Below, in pieces: positions 10,709-23,565 of a stretch of DNA of 64,000 bases. Made by a program: the position numbers and the translations under genes. The notes below the pieces were generated by a model that was not told the origin of the DNA, did not search any database, and saw only the letters and a program-made list of their open reading frames with translations. Within the stretch, counting starts at the first letter, position 1, and each line of letters begins with the position of its first letter. Location of the stretch: contig CM060733.1 in NCBI GenBank assembly GCA_030704615.1, positions 4,340,001 to 4,404,000 of the forward strand. Direction: 5' to 3'. Origin of the DNA: Takakia lepidozioides (taxonomy: Eukaryota; Streptophyta; Takakiopsida; Takakiales; Takakiaceae).

Positions 10709-13451
10709 ATTGTATGTGGCTCATCTCTTGCAACTACTTAAGAGACACTCAAAAGTATAATGATCAATCTGCATTCCATCTCAATATGGGGACCGAGCCT
10801 CAGGGCCCATAGAGTGGACAATACCTGTGCTTAAAGTGTTCTGCACCAAGTAATACCCACCAAATTTACATTGTCTCATAAACATCGTGTTTCCCAAAAT
10901 CTAAACCCGAGTTACAGAGAGATCATTCCATGTGTTTGCAATTTATTTGGGCAAGCACGAACTTAATCTGCATGGTTCAAGCAATGCTTCAAGGGTTGCT
11001 AACAATCCACATGTACAGATCTAGCTCTGTTCCTGTTTCAAGGAAGGTGGTGGCATCCATTCCAGTGAGCAATATGCACTAAGTGTCGGGTTACACCAGT
11101 GTCAGTCCAAATGTTATATAGCCTGCTATCTGATTGTTTGTCCCACTTGCTCAACACCATAATTTGATTTCATCCATCCAAACTTCAGGTACAGATAGTC
11201 CAATTATTATTTCTATATTATATTTATATATGGCAATTAGCATGCTTCTTTTGTTGATGAAGTTTAAGTTCTGCTTCCCATGGATTTGAATCATAAAGCT
11301 GCTGCCAAAATGCTGAACTAAACTCAGCTTCTGAACTTCCAGTTGGAAAGTCTGTTGAGATGATGTCAACAAGGGCTCACATTCTGTAAGAAACAATATG
11401 AGTGAATTAGGTCTATTACCAGATCAGTTCAATGTCTAAGGTCAACCATCTCAGGCCCTCTCCTGTTTATTGCACTGCCTCTTGCCTCCTTCACTTGCTA
11501 TTATTGCCCGACAATTGTTGGTCTCATTTTATGTAAACATTGGCTCAATGGTTGATTCCATTCTGACATGGACATCAAAACAAGCAACATTTTTCTAGAC
11601 TAGGGGGTTTGAGTGATGTGTGCGCGCAAGATGGAGATACTCATCCAAATCATATTGCTTGGCCGTTCACTGTTACCTTCCTACTAACGACACACAGTTT
11701 AAACTTTGATCTCTTTCTTCCGCAGTCCATGTCCATGACTATTGATCCCAGGAATTGAAATCTTTTATTTCAAGAGATAAAGGTAAAGATCTATGGTTCC
11801 CACATGTGTTGGTAGAGTTTGCATTTCAACAGATCTTATAATCAAACTGTTGCCATTTTCATGTCAACACAATACTCTCAAAGCTGTTGGTATGGGCTTG
11901 TTGGAATCGTGGTTTGAGCTAATTATTGAGGATATCATCAATTCCACTGACTTAATGCCTACCATGCTGTCTATTTTATGGTGGGAGCAGATCTCCTGAT
12001 CAAGGAGATCCAGGTGAGATACTGGATTCTGTGAGAGTGTCTCTGAGAGCAAGAATAGCCTGTTTGGTGTCCTCTCCTCTTCTTATCTTGTTCTCGGGTA
12101 ATTTTTGAGAGGTTTAGGATAGTGGATGACGATCTACTGGTGGAGGTCTCGGCTATGGTGATCATTGCCAAGGCCTCCAGTCGAAGCCGTCAAAGCAGCC
12201 CAGCATGAAACATGTTCTCAAAAGCGTTAGAAAGTCCATGCAAAGGTAGTCAGGGAAGAAAACTTCGGTGACTCATTTGCTGTGAGGACCTCTTCAGCTC
12301 GTGGGATGAGGCTTTGTTTGGGAGCTGGCGGCACAATCACTCACAGAACCTAGCAGTTCCAGAGACATTACGAGAGGAGTACATTGGCTCTCTTCCTCTC
12401 TTCCTTGGTTATGAAGTGGCATCAACAGGTGTGCATGTGTCCCAAGGGCGACATGTGCAATCGAGCGCTATTGTCCTTTGTATATACTCGTGTATATTTA
12501 CAGGCCTACATCTAGACATCTGGTTCATTATTTATCTCTCCAAATAGCAGTGCAAAAACTAAAGACTATAGGCCCTGCGGGATAAAATAATGCCCTGTTC
12601 TGAAATGTTGCTTGTGTGACCGGTCATTGGTTGGTCAAAGAGTACAAGATACATGGAAAACAGAAAGGGTGGCAACTGAGTATGAAGTGAAGGTACAAAG
12701 AGCAGTGTTGTTTTCCTGACCTTTCTTGTGGGCAATGTAGTCTCGTTGCTGCTGCAAATACCAGCTGTTGCACCTCTCCATCATTCATGATGTATCCTCT
12801 GACATGGACATTGTCAACTCCCTAGAGCTTAGAATCAAAAGAGGCGGGGGGAGAGGTCAGGATTGGACTGAGATTTCAGAAAGAAAGAAACTTTAATATG
12901 TCCATGGGCCAAAGGAAAATTTTAAGAAGATGGAGAAAAGAAAAGTGCAGCTCTCAACAAAAACCAGCTACTACAACCAGCTACTACAATTCACCGCGAG
13001 AGGTTCGCTAAGGTGGAGAGCCTCATCTAGATATGTTGCAGAGCATCTCTGATCCTGTACTGGAACACCTCTGTCAGGGACAGGCTGTCTCTAAATTGGC
13101 AAAAAGTAGTGGCCCCAAAATCTGTAGTGGAGAATGCAGTGAAACAAGAAAGATCTTGGGCTCAATCTCTAGCCTGTCTTGCTTAGCAGAAACAGGACAA
13201 AGGCACTCGGCATGCTGTACCTTATATCTGGAACTTCCAATCCTCAGCAATGAAATGAAAGAAGGAGACTTTATGAAATCCACAGAGAGAGAGAGAGTAT
13301 GGGGGGGACCAACAACTTACAAAGACAGTATAATTGTTTTCTTATTTCTTCTGGTCACTCTTTGTTTCTGAAGGCCTGCCATATATCCCCAACTGCAAGC
13401 TTCTTGCTTGAACGAACTTTCACAAAGGTAGAAAGGTTCTAATTCTCCAGG
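10709..13451. other. No gene recognised
   Basis: AT-rich with short frames on both strands. A plus-strand frame at 13033-13371 (LDMLQSISDPVLEHLCQGQ...) looks protein-like but has no family I recognise and no matched splice partners. I see no repeat arrays or RNA genes. Confidence 0.4.
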
Positions 13452-14366
13452 TCAGTCATGCACTTCAGTGTTGGGAAGGAGAGAAGAAAGACTGACATTC
13501 AGTTTGAGTGATACAGGCCTCCACTCATCAAACAACTTGTCCGCAAGTCTGCAAGGGCCAAAGCAAATGAAGATATAACTCAGGAGGATTGTTAAGTGTT
13601 TTGCAGAGGGAGTTAATCTAACTATCCTGAATATGAATAGTTCATGGAGTCTAATTACACAAAGTTTACAAATGTAGTGTGACATTAATTGACCCATCAC
13701 TTCCCCTCTTCTGCAGGCTCACGTGGAAGAATGAGAACCTGCTGGCAATCTGACTTATACTTACCTTTTACTGCTATCAATCTTCTCATTGTCGCTGCCC
13801 TCCTCTCTCTGGGTGTTCATCTCATCCTCAGCTCTTGCGCACAGCGCCATCCCGTTTACTGTCCCTTCAGTAAATCCCTGGCTGTTCAGGTCGACCAGAG
13901 CTGCAAGTCCCTGTGGCTCATTGTTCCTTTCAAAGGGACTTTGAATTTTTGTGGCCAGTTCGTGTTCCTTTGGGCAAAATATGTGGCTCTGCCATCGCCA
14001 TCTGCGCTGTTGCAGATGTCAGGCTTTCGTACCCAGATGCGACCGTCGTCAAAATGTTCGTTACAAAGGGCTGCAGCTCGCTCTGTTCCTGACAGATTGG
14101 CCTCCACTTGCTCGTCCAGTGGAAGAACTTCAGGTGTAGCAGGAGGATCATCCCTCTACCACAGACTCCTCCTCAACCCCTTCTACCTGAACCCCCTCTA
14201 CTTCAGGCTCGGAGGAACGATGACACCTCTGGCTCTCCCCATCCCTGGGCTTGGCTAGCTCCCGCTGTGTCGGCTTCTCCTCCATTCCGTCTCCTGTTCC
14301 AGCGCAAAAGATTTTCTCGTCACACCCAACAATCCATTCATATAAACGCGTGTGCAGTGCAAACAT
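13452..14366 (-). CDS. Unidentified coding region (two phase-matched exons plus upstream frames)
   Basis: Two stretches join cleanly on the minus strand. One ends at 13765 before GTAAGTAT and encodes PFERNNEPQGLAALVDLNSQ, then TVNGMALCARAEDEMN and NEKIDSSK. It splices in phase to 13548-13452 (RLADKLFDEWRPVSLKLNVS...stop). Further upstream, to 14366, all three frames are open in places: a Glu-rich piece after MEEKPTQRELAKPRDGESQ, and two overlapping frames at 13886-14151. The true exon structure there is unclear, and a frameshift is possible near 13940. I do not recognise the protein. The gene would be divergent from the TON1/FOP gene. Confidence 0.4.
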
Positions 14367-14975
14367 AGTCAGCGAAAAAACTTCAAATGCATTCCAGAAA
14401 TCACTCGATTAAATCACCGAGAGGCAGGGCATGTGTTGCTAAAACCACCAAAAGAGGCAACCAATGCACTCTTCCACTCCTACCCGCCTGCAACGAACAC
14501 ATGCATGATGCACCACCTCCAGTGAAAAATAAGTCAGACGTATAGCTGAGATTCCACTTTGAAGCTACAGAACCAGGTCGATACAACAGAATCCAAGCAT
14601 GAAGATTTAAGAATAAACTAGGTATTAAGACTCGAATACAAAGATGACACAAGCTTCAGCCTGGTTAAGAACGATGGGTTCTGTTCTCAAACACCTCAAA
14701 CCTCCTCCAGCTTACAATCCTTTACAGATCGGACAACACAAGCAGTGAGTCAGGATACAGAAACGAGGAGGATTGAACTGTCTCCCCATCACTCCCTCAC
14801 ACACCTCCATAACGGACGCAAATAGAGATTCCTCTACATCTCATCAGATTCTCCGAGCCAGAACTGCAAGTGGCCGGATTTCCGTCTACTGTCAGTTGGT
14901 AAATGACTGGTCCGGAATGACTTGGGAGCTCGAGTTAAAACAGGGGTTGAATGGGTGATGGCGAGTGGGAAGGTG

Positions 14976-14983
14976 CCACGTGG
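14976..14983. promoter_or_regulatory. Perfect G-box (CCACGTGG)
   Basis: CCACGTGG lies about 390 bp upstream of the TON1/FOP start codon and about 610 bp upstream of the divergent unidentified region. bZIP and bHLH factors bind this element in plants; a role here is inferred from position only. Confidence 0.4.
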
Positions 14984-15368
14984 GCCATAGCGTCCCGTGT
15001 CGCGTGTGTCTGGTCGCGGTCTCATTGCGAGCAAGGCGCTGCCTGCCTGTCTGCGCTGCTCCGTGTTTTGTGAGCGTTTGATTTGTTGCATCGCTCCGTC
15101 TGTCAGATTCCAAAAGCTTCATTATCACTCTTGTTTCTCTCTGACTTCTGTCTCTTGGTCCTTAACTGCGGCATAAGGGAGTGCAAGTGGTTCAAGATTA
15201 TTGTCGGGCATTATAGCAGTCGTCGGAGAGTTGGTCTTCCTTTGCCTACTCCTTCCGCTTGTTCGGTTGCCGCCATTTCTTGATATTTCTATGAGTGTGG
15301 GGCAGGAGTTTGTGGCGTAGAGAGTAGGGGGGGAAGGCAGAGGCGCATTGTATGCACGCGGGGTAGCT

Positions 15369-18300
15369 ATGGACGACTATATGCGGGAGATGGCGGACCT
15401 CAAAACACTTGTCACTAAAACTTTGGAGAAGAAAGGCGTGCTTGCTCGAATTAGAGTGAGTCCTTCTCACTGTCATCGATGACATTCACAGACGCTTCAT
15501 ACTCACATTGTTCTCCCAATGCTGTGCTGTAGATGGTAAAAGGTTTGCCGGTAGAAGCTCTAACGTGTCCCTTTTCCTTTCGCTCCAGGGGCTTGGAGGG
15601 AGGGAGAGGGAGAGAGAGAGAGTGTGAGTGAGTGAGAGAGTTGGATGCACAGTCTTTGCTACTTCGGATGTTTGGTTTCAATGAACGTGTAAGGTTACTG
15701 TAAGGCATGGGGATTGCTTGAGCATGGAAATCCATAGGCTACTTACGACGGCTGCAAGCTCTTCTTTTCAGCAGTGTTTCTACGAGTCATCCGGAACATT
15801 TCTCGGTGACCAGTGCAATCATGGTGCCACAAGTTGAGAGTTCCTGTCGACTTGAAATGTGACCTATTGGGGAGTACTCCGCATTGGATTACACCTGTCA
15901 ATATCACAGACCACAGACACAATGCATTGCCTGCACCTTGTATTGACATCCCATGCTTTTGTTTCATAGGGCATTGCAGAGCGTGTCAGGGTCCTTTCTG
16001 ACACCTTTAGGAATGCTGGTAAGCATTGAAACTGCCAACCAGTCGTGAAATTTTGAGGGACTGAATTATGGAAAAAGTAAAGCTACTCCCAATATCTTTT
16101 GGCCCACATCCAGCTCACATTCTGCAGTGGCTCTGTTCACATGCATGTGATGATTATGATGGAATTGTATGATTTGGACACACTTTGATCGACATTGGCA
16201 TCCTCAGGGATGTGGTAGATTTGTCATGGAAAGTGTCCTTTTGTACGAAGGCAAGCCCATGCTATGCTAACCGGGCTTGTGATGTAAGATTTCTGCAGTA
16301 AGCTCATGTGCATTGTAATCTAACATCAATGCGCATACAAGTCCTTCGACCATTCAAGTAAGCATTCAAGTAGGAGAGAGGTCTGGAAAGTGACTGGACA
16401 ACCTCCTTTATCTACAGACATTGTGTAAGTTGCTCAAGTAGTTAATTTTGTGTTCTTTGCAGGCAGAGCTGAGGGCCAATGTGTTCCAAGCAATAGAGGA
16501 GCAGGATCGAGAAGCAGAGAATGATGGTGCTTCGGCCTTTGCCTTACTGGGCAAATGCAGTGAACGGGCCAAGCAACTGCATGCCACTCATGCAGGCACT
16601 TCCTTTATATCTCTGTTCGTGTGTAGTTATAGTGTAAATGTGTGCCTTGATTGGGCATGTCCCCACTACTCTCTGCTCCTTCCCTCTGTTATGCCCCTCT
16701 TTTTGAACCCCCTCCGCAATTTCCCCCCCTCTCACTGCGTGCAAGCATCCTCTGTGTAATATAACATGGAAATGCAATTTGACGTGCCTCAATACCAGTT
16801 CAACACACACGAAAAATTGACAAGTCTTAGTCCAACATGCAACTGGATGCCAGAGCTTGACAGAATCTCAACTTTGTGGACAGGCAAGCTGTTGATGGGG
16901 TTGGTGTGTGAGTACATGGAGTGGTGTGAGCTGGAGCACACTTTGAAAGTCTTCTTGCCTGAGCTCAATCAGGTCCCATGCCTGTTACCCTCATAGTTCT
17001 TTCCCTTGCTTTCATATGTCTAGGTATCTGCATGCCTAGAATTATGAGCTTTGGGCATAACAGATGGGTCTCCATGGAGACAGCAATTCAACATCATATT
17101 GGCGCCCCACGGGTATGACCTGCAGGTCCATTCAAGCCTGCCTCTTAGCTTTACAGTTTTCAGCAGGTGATGTAGGCGTTCACAGGTACCACAGTTGTTG
17201 AGTATTATTCCAATCCATGTCTGTTTTGAGTACAAAACAGTTCTTGAGTTTCTTTTACTTAGGTCTCGGTGATTTTAAATGCTCATTGGCACAATTGCGA
17301 AATTATTGGAGAGAATCAATTGAAATTAGCATGAAACATGTCTGCTGATATTGGGTGTGGTTTGTACTCTGTTGATGGTTGCACAGCCCCGGGGCTACCC
17401 AAGATCTGAGTTGGAGGAGATCTTGGGACTGAAGGGTGAGCCAAAGCCAGAGGAAGCTGACTCACGCCCGCTTTTGTTGTCCATCATGGAATCATACATT
17501 AAGGCTGAGGTAAGCATGCCCAGAAAGAACAAGGAGTAGGTTATTGATCTTTTTTTGTTCCTTCTGCAAGAGAAAGAAAAAAGAAAGGACGGAACTTTAT
17601 ATAGCAGAAAGAGAGAGGGGTTGGGAACAACTTTGACTCTTACGATTGCACAGTTTCATGTAGCTGTCTTTAGGAAATAATTCAGTATGATTGTGGCTCA
17701 TGTACACAGTATTCTATGTCATGTTTCCATGTAGCTGTCTTCATTCAGACAGACTCGTATGTCTATTTTTGGCACACATACAACATGGAGCTCTTCTGTC
17801 TTCCCTAGGCTCTGTGCGAGACACTGTCCCGCAGGAAAAGATTGTAATATTGTACAGCCTACTGCATAGGCTCACCATAGCTCATGTTCGGATTTTCACA
17901 GAAGCCTGTGGTGGCAAAAGCAGCCCAAGCTGCGAGACCAACTGTCTTGATCAAACCCTCAAGACTTGGAGTCACAGGGTCAACAAGGCCTCTTTCTAGT
18001 AGTCCTCCTGCCAGCAGCTCTGTTGACCATTCTGACGAAGAGTTTCGCAGAGAAGCACGAGTGCTAATGTCCAAGTAAGCCTTTTTGTTTTTCTTCTGCG
18101 CGTCATTTTGGGGGGACGTGGGGGAGGGTGGGGAGCAACTGATCTCGGCTGTTCTTGATAATCAGTTCATTAGTACCATGGAGCAGCATGGATACTTTTA
18201 CTTAACTGTGCGTATGAAGACAATGAGGTCTACAAAAACAAACTGAACAATCCATGGAGAAGAAAGCATACATAATCACAGCCTAGGAATTAAGCACCCA

Positions 18301-21300
18301 TGTAGGGCAGCCTGCATATTCAAGAGGTATCAAGTTGTTCAGTTGCCACCTTAGGTTTTCTCTCTACAGTGAGAGAGGAAAAGATGGAATTCTAAGCAGG
18401 ACAAATATGAGATGTATTGTTTGTCAGGCCAAGATGCCTTGTTTACTCTCCTCCCTCCGTTCCATTATAATGGACAGAGCATGCTGCTAGAGACTCCTTC
18501 TGCCACACAACATCTAAGAAACACGATTGATTTTGACATCTGCAAATGCCAATCATGACTTTTTCCAAGGAGATCAAGCAAGGCTTATGCAACTTTTCCT
18601 TGAAGAACAACTCCCACACACTGTGTGCGTCACACGCCTAAGCACCTATCCCTTCTGTTTGAAGTTTCTGATTCCCCGGTCTTTGTTAAACAATAAAGAT
18701 AATAACCAACTCAAATAATTAGGCCTTAAGGATCAAGGTCTCTGCAAGCAACCTTAAAAACAAAGATGTTTGTGGGATATTGTACACAATAGGAACCTGG
18801 GACCTATGAAGTCAAGATGTGCCTCATGGATCAATCTCCTGTTGCTTTAAATTCCTGTATGTATGCTATGGGTACATTGTTTTGGGGCTTTATAGCTGTC
18901 TGCCTGTATTGAATAGGTCAGCAGTTGGTTTTAAACAAGTACCAAGGTAGGTTATTGATAACATTTGCTGATAAGAGATTGCATGGTTATAAGACTTTTC
19001 TGTGGATGAGGTAAGACAGGAAGAATCGGGTCAATAATGAGAGAGCCAGTGCTCATTGTAGCTCAGTAGTTTTGTGTTGATTGGCCTGTAATGTATATGT
19101 GGCTGGAGTCTTCAGACCAGCCCAGGTAAGCCATGCTTGCACTCTGAGCTAAAACTGCAATAAGCTTTCAAGTTTCAAGCTGTGCTTATGTTTTATGGCT
19201 GTAGATTGACAGCTGGGTTGTTTTATACAGTAATAAGTTGCCGGAAAAACCTGTGGGAGCTGGTATTGACACGTCCTTGCAGAGCCGCCCTGATTCAGCA
19301 CCGGTGTGTACCACTTATCTGAGGACTCCCTCCTCCTGTTTCTCTCGGTCTGTCTATCTCTGCTTGTCTCTCTCTGGCCTATTTGCAGAACTGTATAACT
19401 GGCAGTGCAGCCACTGATGCGCCACATCTGTTTGAGGGTGAAAGAGCAGCAGTTCTGATATCAGTGCCATGCTTTCTAGTACAATCTCAATGCCAGCCCT
19501 CTCTTTTTCCTGAGACTGGATTGTGGGTGATTTTCACTGCAATTGTGTTGTATTTAAACTCCACAAATGGTCCAGGAGGGTTACATCCTCAGGTGCTGTC
19601 AAGGGTATGGTAAATCAGGGACTGGTCTATATGCCTCTGTGTATGTGAATGTCTGTGCTCAAACACACATCTGCTTCGCTAAGGGGTTGCTGGGTATCAG
19701 GACAAGCCATCGGCAAACTTGTCAGCACCAAGCGCAAGGGCAAGTAGCCGTGCATTGGGTGCTTCAGGAGATGCAGTTTCAAATTCAAGGCTGCCAGATG
19801 AGTCCTCAAAGGAGAAGTCTGTGACACGGGTACAGTCAGTTGTAGCAGATATGCCACAACACAGAAGGAGCACAGGGCAAGTGCTATCACCCCTTTTTCC
19901 AGTCTAGATGTTAGAATGGGGCATTGGTCTACTGTAGGTTTAATGGTCAAGTTATGCAACTGACACTTAGCATTGGCAAAGTGAGAAGGTATGGTAAGGT
20001 GGTCGGACTTTGCAAACTAACTTTTCTCAACTTGTTTGTAAGAAGTTTGCTTGTCTTCAGTCTGTTTGCATTTGATTCTTTCATTCAGCACAGCGCTCAA
20101 TGTTGCAATGACACCAAGGGAAGGGGTAGATCACCTTTCAAGAGACATTTGGCCCATCTTAAGATGACCTTTTAGTTACATGTCAGTCCTTTGTTTCAAA
20201 GAAGAGAATCCTGAAATCCTTGCTTTACAGGTTTGTCAGATTTGTTCATCTGTGGAGAGGGGTGGAGGCTTGTCTTGAGGGATTCTTGGAATTTAGAGTG
20301 AAAGGGGTGGGCATTTGATGTTTATTGTCTGCATGTGCAGGAGGAAATTGTGTTGACTGCCAGGTATTGAAACATAGACAAATACGGAGAACAAGGGAGT
20401 CTAGGCAGTTTGTTTGTACCGGAAGGACCATTTACCTGTTTCTCATGTGGCAGGCTCCCAGCATTTGGCGGTTTGTCTCGCACAGGTGGCTCTTCTGTAG
20501 GAAGCAGCATTGGGTCAGCCAATGATGTGCACAGTGGCTTGAACTCACCTGTGTCTGGTAAGTTGTATACTCCCCCTGTTTGAACTGTACATAAGGTACT
20601 GGCAGTGTATCTACTGCTCATTTGCTGATAATCCTTCATTCCCCTTCGTTGCAATAGGTGGAGCTGCATTGGAAACTGGTAGCCCTTACACCAGAGGTCC
20701 CAGGGACAATAATGGCAGTAGCATGAGCTCAAGAAGGAAAGAATACTCCTGGAGAGAGGAAGATGAACTCCATGGTGCGAGCTTCCTCAACAAGAAGAAA
20801 GAGAACTCATGGGTAGATGAGGAGTTGGATGACCCATACTTGAATGCATCACGGGTCTCGCAGACCAACTCAGAAAAAGGAGGGCATGTGAGGGTTAACC
20901 AACCTGCCAACCTTCACACCAGGTATCTTGAACTAAAACCAACACGTAAACTACCTAGTCATGCCCCTACCAGTGATTACTCCCCATGGCTAGTTGCTAG
21001 TGCTCAGGTGTTTCTAGAATCTATAAGGACAGGATGTTCACACGAAATGTCAGTTTGGTACAGTTCGCACTGCTGCCTTCTGCGGTCGAATGGCAATGTT
21101 GCCTTCCAAAAAAGGTCAGTATCTTTTGGGCCGCAGGCTATGGGCCAAAATGGTCCACCTCTAGAAGTAGAATCCAACTTAAATCAGAAGTTAGTAATTT
21201 CTTTCTCTATGGACAGATGGTGAAGATAATATCAGGTAGACTTGACCACCCAAACATGCAGGGTAATAATGGTCTCAAGTAGAGGGCGAGTTACAACCGG

Positions 21301-23565
21301 GCCTTTTGAACTACCCATGTGAGGGATGCTCCCCTCCCAGAAATACATGGAGACTAGGACATTGTTTGAACTATTTTGCCTTTTGCTGTACACTGCCAGT
21401 TTGTGTGAACAAGCTCTAGTCTGGCTTGCAGTAGCGATGGATATTAGTTGGGTACAGTTCTGATGTTGAACCCTTTGTGGTGTTGTAGTTGTGTTAGAGG
21501 AGAAGTATGCTGGGTGAAGTGAGAGAAAACTAAGCTAGTTGTCAGTGCATGTGCTTTACTTTCCATCCTTTTGTGATGTGGTATCTGTGCTTGGCAGTCA
21601 GTCCAGACGGGGTTCATCGATGGACGAGGTCCTTGGCAACCTTCATTTAGGTACACTAAAAACTTGGATCACAGTAGGGGTGATTGCTTTTCCTTGGACG
21701 AGTTTACCCATCTACTCACAGTCATGGTCGAAGTATGTGCATCTGAAAAGGATTGTACTTGTTGGACAAGTTTTGAGCCACAGGTTGGGTTGTATACTTC
21801 ATAGTGCACTTGGAGAATTATGAATTATTATTGCTACTTTGTGTAACGACACCACAGTCATCAACTATTTGCTAGATGGTGTGACATGCTTTGATCATCA
21901 ATCTTGGGTCCCGGATAGTTCACTCCTCTATCGATTAAGATGTGACCCAAAACCATATAATCTGTCTCTTATGCACTGAGGTTCGTGCATTATTGATGTC
22001 TCATGAAGTTCTCACAGCTCTTCAATGAGACCCAGGAGTCCTGCAGGGCGAATCTGTTGGCTGCAAGTCATAAAGGGCTGGGTATTTGATTTATTTTGAG
22101 TGGACTAATGCTTCCTACAGTGGCCAGAGCCTTTCACATCTGGGGTTCTTCCTCTCATTGGTTTGTTTTGATTGGCAGAGGATGATAATGTATCTGACCC
22201 AGGTAGCCACCACAGTGTTATATCAAGGGGAACTGTTGGAGGACAGAACTGGCAGCCTCCAGCAGCCCTAACTGAGCCAAGCCTGTCAACTGCCCCTTCA
22301 ACACATCGGTACATTTGCTTCTTGCTCCCCTAGTAACTGTACTTAGGGTTGGTTCCCTAATGTGTTTGGGCTTGTAACCATCAATTTGTTAGTCGAGCAC
22401 CTTATCCTTCAATGCGGTGGTTAACTTTTGCATGAAAGTGATGCACTTAGGCTAATCTGTCCTAAGCTTCTAATTAGAACCACAGAACTTCACGAGTCCT
22501 CGTGCAACCGGTTGGGGAAATGACGTCGCTGTTCTTTCTCAGTTTATTGTATTATACTTTACAGATTATAATATACTCACAAGACGTTGTTTGCTGCAGC
22601 CTTGTGGCCATAGACCCCGTGCCCAGTTTAGGCGGAACAACATTACAGATTAGAGAGATAGAGAAAGAGAAACCTTCAAAGCGGACCAAGGGCCCAGTAG
22701 ACCACTGAGAAATCACCTCAAGAACATCAAACAATGCCCTAAGAGAAAGAAGAGTAGTGTGATCCCCTGCTAAGTATGTGTGACACAAAGAATATTCCTC
22801 CTAGTTGATGATCAGTCCCACTTGTAAGACTGCACGAGTAAAGGATGGTACTTTTTGTTGGCTGTTGTTTGGGCAGGAAAAAAAGTTCATCAGCTTACTT
22901 TTACAGTGATAGTGAGGATGACAACTCCCTTGAGTACGTCCTTCTATGCCTGCTTATTTGCTCATCATAGGCACAGGCTCAATTTGATTGGTATTCACAC
23001 AGTTAACAACAGTGATGTGGATAAACCATTGCTTGATGCAACATGCCAAACTGATTGTAGTTTGGGGGGATAGATGAGGATTTTATCTGTGATTCTTTGG
23101 GCACATGCTATGGGCTGGGGAAATCAGTGATCCTTTCCCTGCATCTGATGGTGATGTTGTTGAGGAATCAATTGAAGTGCCATCCAAATGCAGTGTTGTA
23201 TTGTTGTTGCTCTTTCAGAGTTGCAGATGACATGCGGTTTGAGTTTTGATATGTGATCTTTGAGGCCAAAATACCTGCAGGGTCTAGTAATAGGAGCTAA
23301 AATGAAGTAGCTATTCACCTGGCCCACCGAGTAGTGCTCAAGCTATGAAGTACTTTTTTCCTTGCTAGGCTCAATTGACATGACATCCAAGAGTTGGTTT
23401 GTTATTGAGATGGGAAGTAGCCTAAGCATAGGCTCAATCAGCAGGGGTGTAGAAGAGGATTTGGTGGAAGACTACGACAAAGTGGAAAGACGCAACCCTC
23501 ACTATTCAGCTGTAAAGGTTTTATCTCTCGCTCTCTCTCCCTTTCCCTTCGAGATTGATCCCTAG
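15369..23565 (+). CDS. TON1: TONNEAU1/FOP-family LisH protein with extended C-terminus
   Basis: TON1 proteins organise cortical microtubules and the preprophase band in land plants; animal FOP (CEP43) is a centriolar relative. Exons: 15369-15455, 16463-16595, 16884-16972, 17387-17509, 17902-18074, 19231-19303, 19389 to about 19470, 19701-19829, 20341-20363, 20454-20557, 20658-20922, 21598-21650, 22179-22308, 22877 to about 22935, and a last one ending 23565. The start reads MDDYMREMADLKTLVTKTLE, nearly identical to plant TON1. A LisH-like helix pair (GKLLMGLVCEYMEW..TLKVF) spans residues 74-103, then SRPLLLSIMESYIKAE. The rest is Ser/Gly-rich and ends in acidic motifs (YFYSDSEDDNS; SLSIGSISRGVEEDLVEDYD). 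The predicted protein is about 550 residues, against about 260 recalled for Arabidopsis TON1. Intron 2 looks GC-AG; the ends of exons 7 and 14 are uncertain. Confidence 0.8.
22559..22652 (-). mobile_element. Short LINE 3'-end insertion (74 bp) with 10-bp target-site duplication
   Basis: The 74 bp at 22569-22642 match, on the minus strand, the terminal unit of the LINE at 34.6-37.5 kb (GGCCACAAGGCT, then AACAACGTCTT.TGAGTA). TTACAGATTA flanks it at 22559-22568 and again at 22643-22652. It sits in an intron of the TON1/FOP gene, between 22308 and 22877. It is best read as a severely 5'-truncated LINE copy, or a very short non-autonomous element using the same 3' end. Confidence 0.65.

Noticed and set aside
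15590-15640. GAGA/GAGT-rich tract in TON1 intron 1 as a possible GAGA regulatory element
   Set aside because: Simple sequence of this kind is common throughout the window and nothing ties it to regulation.
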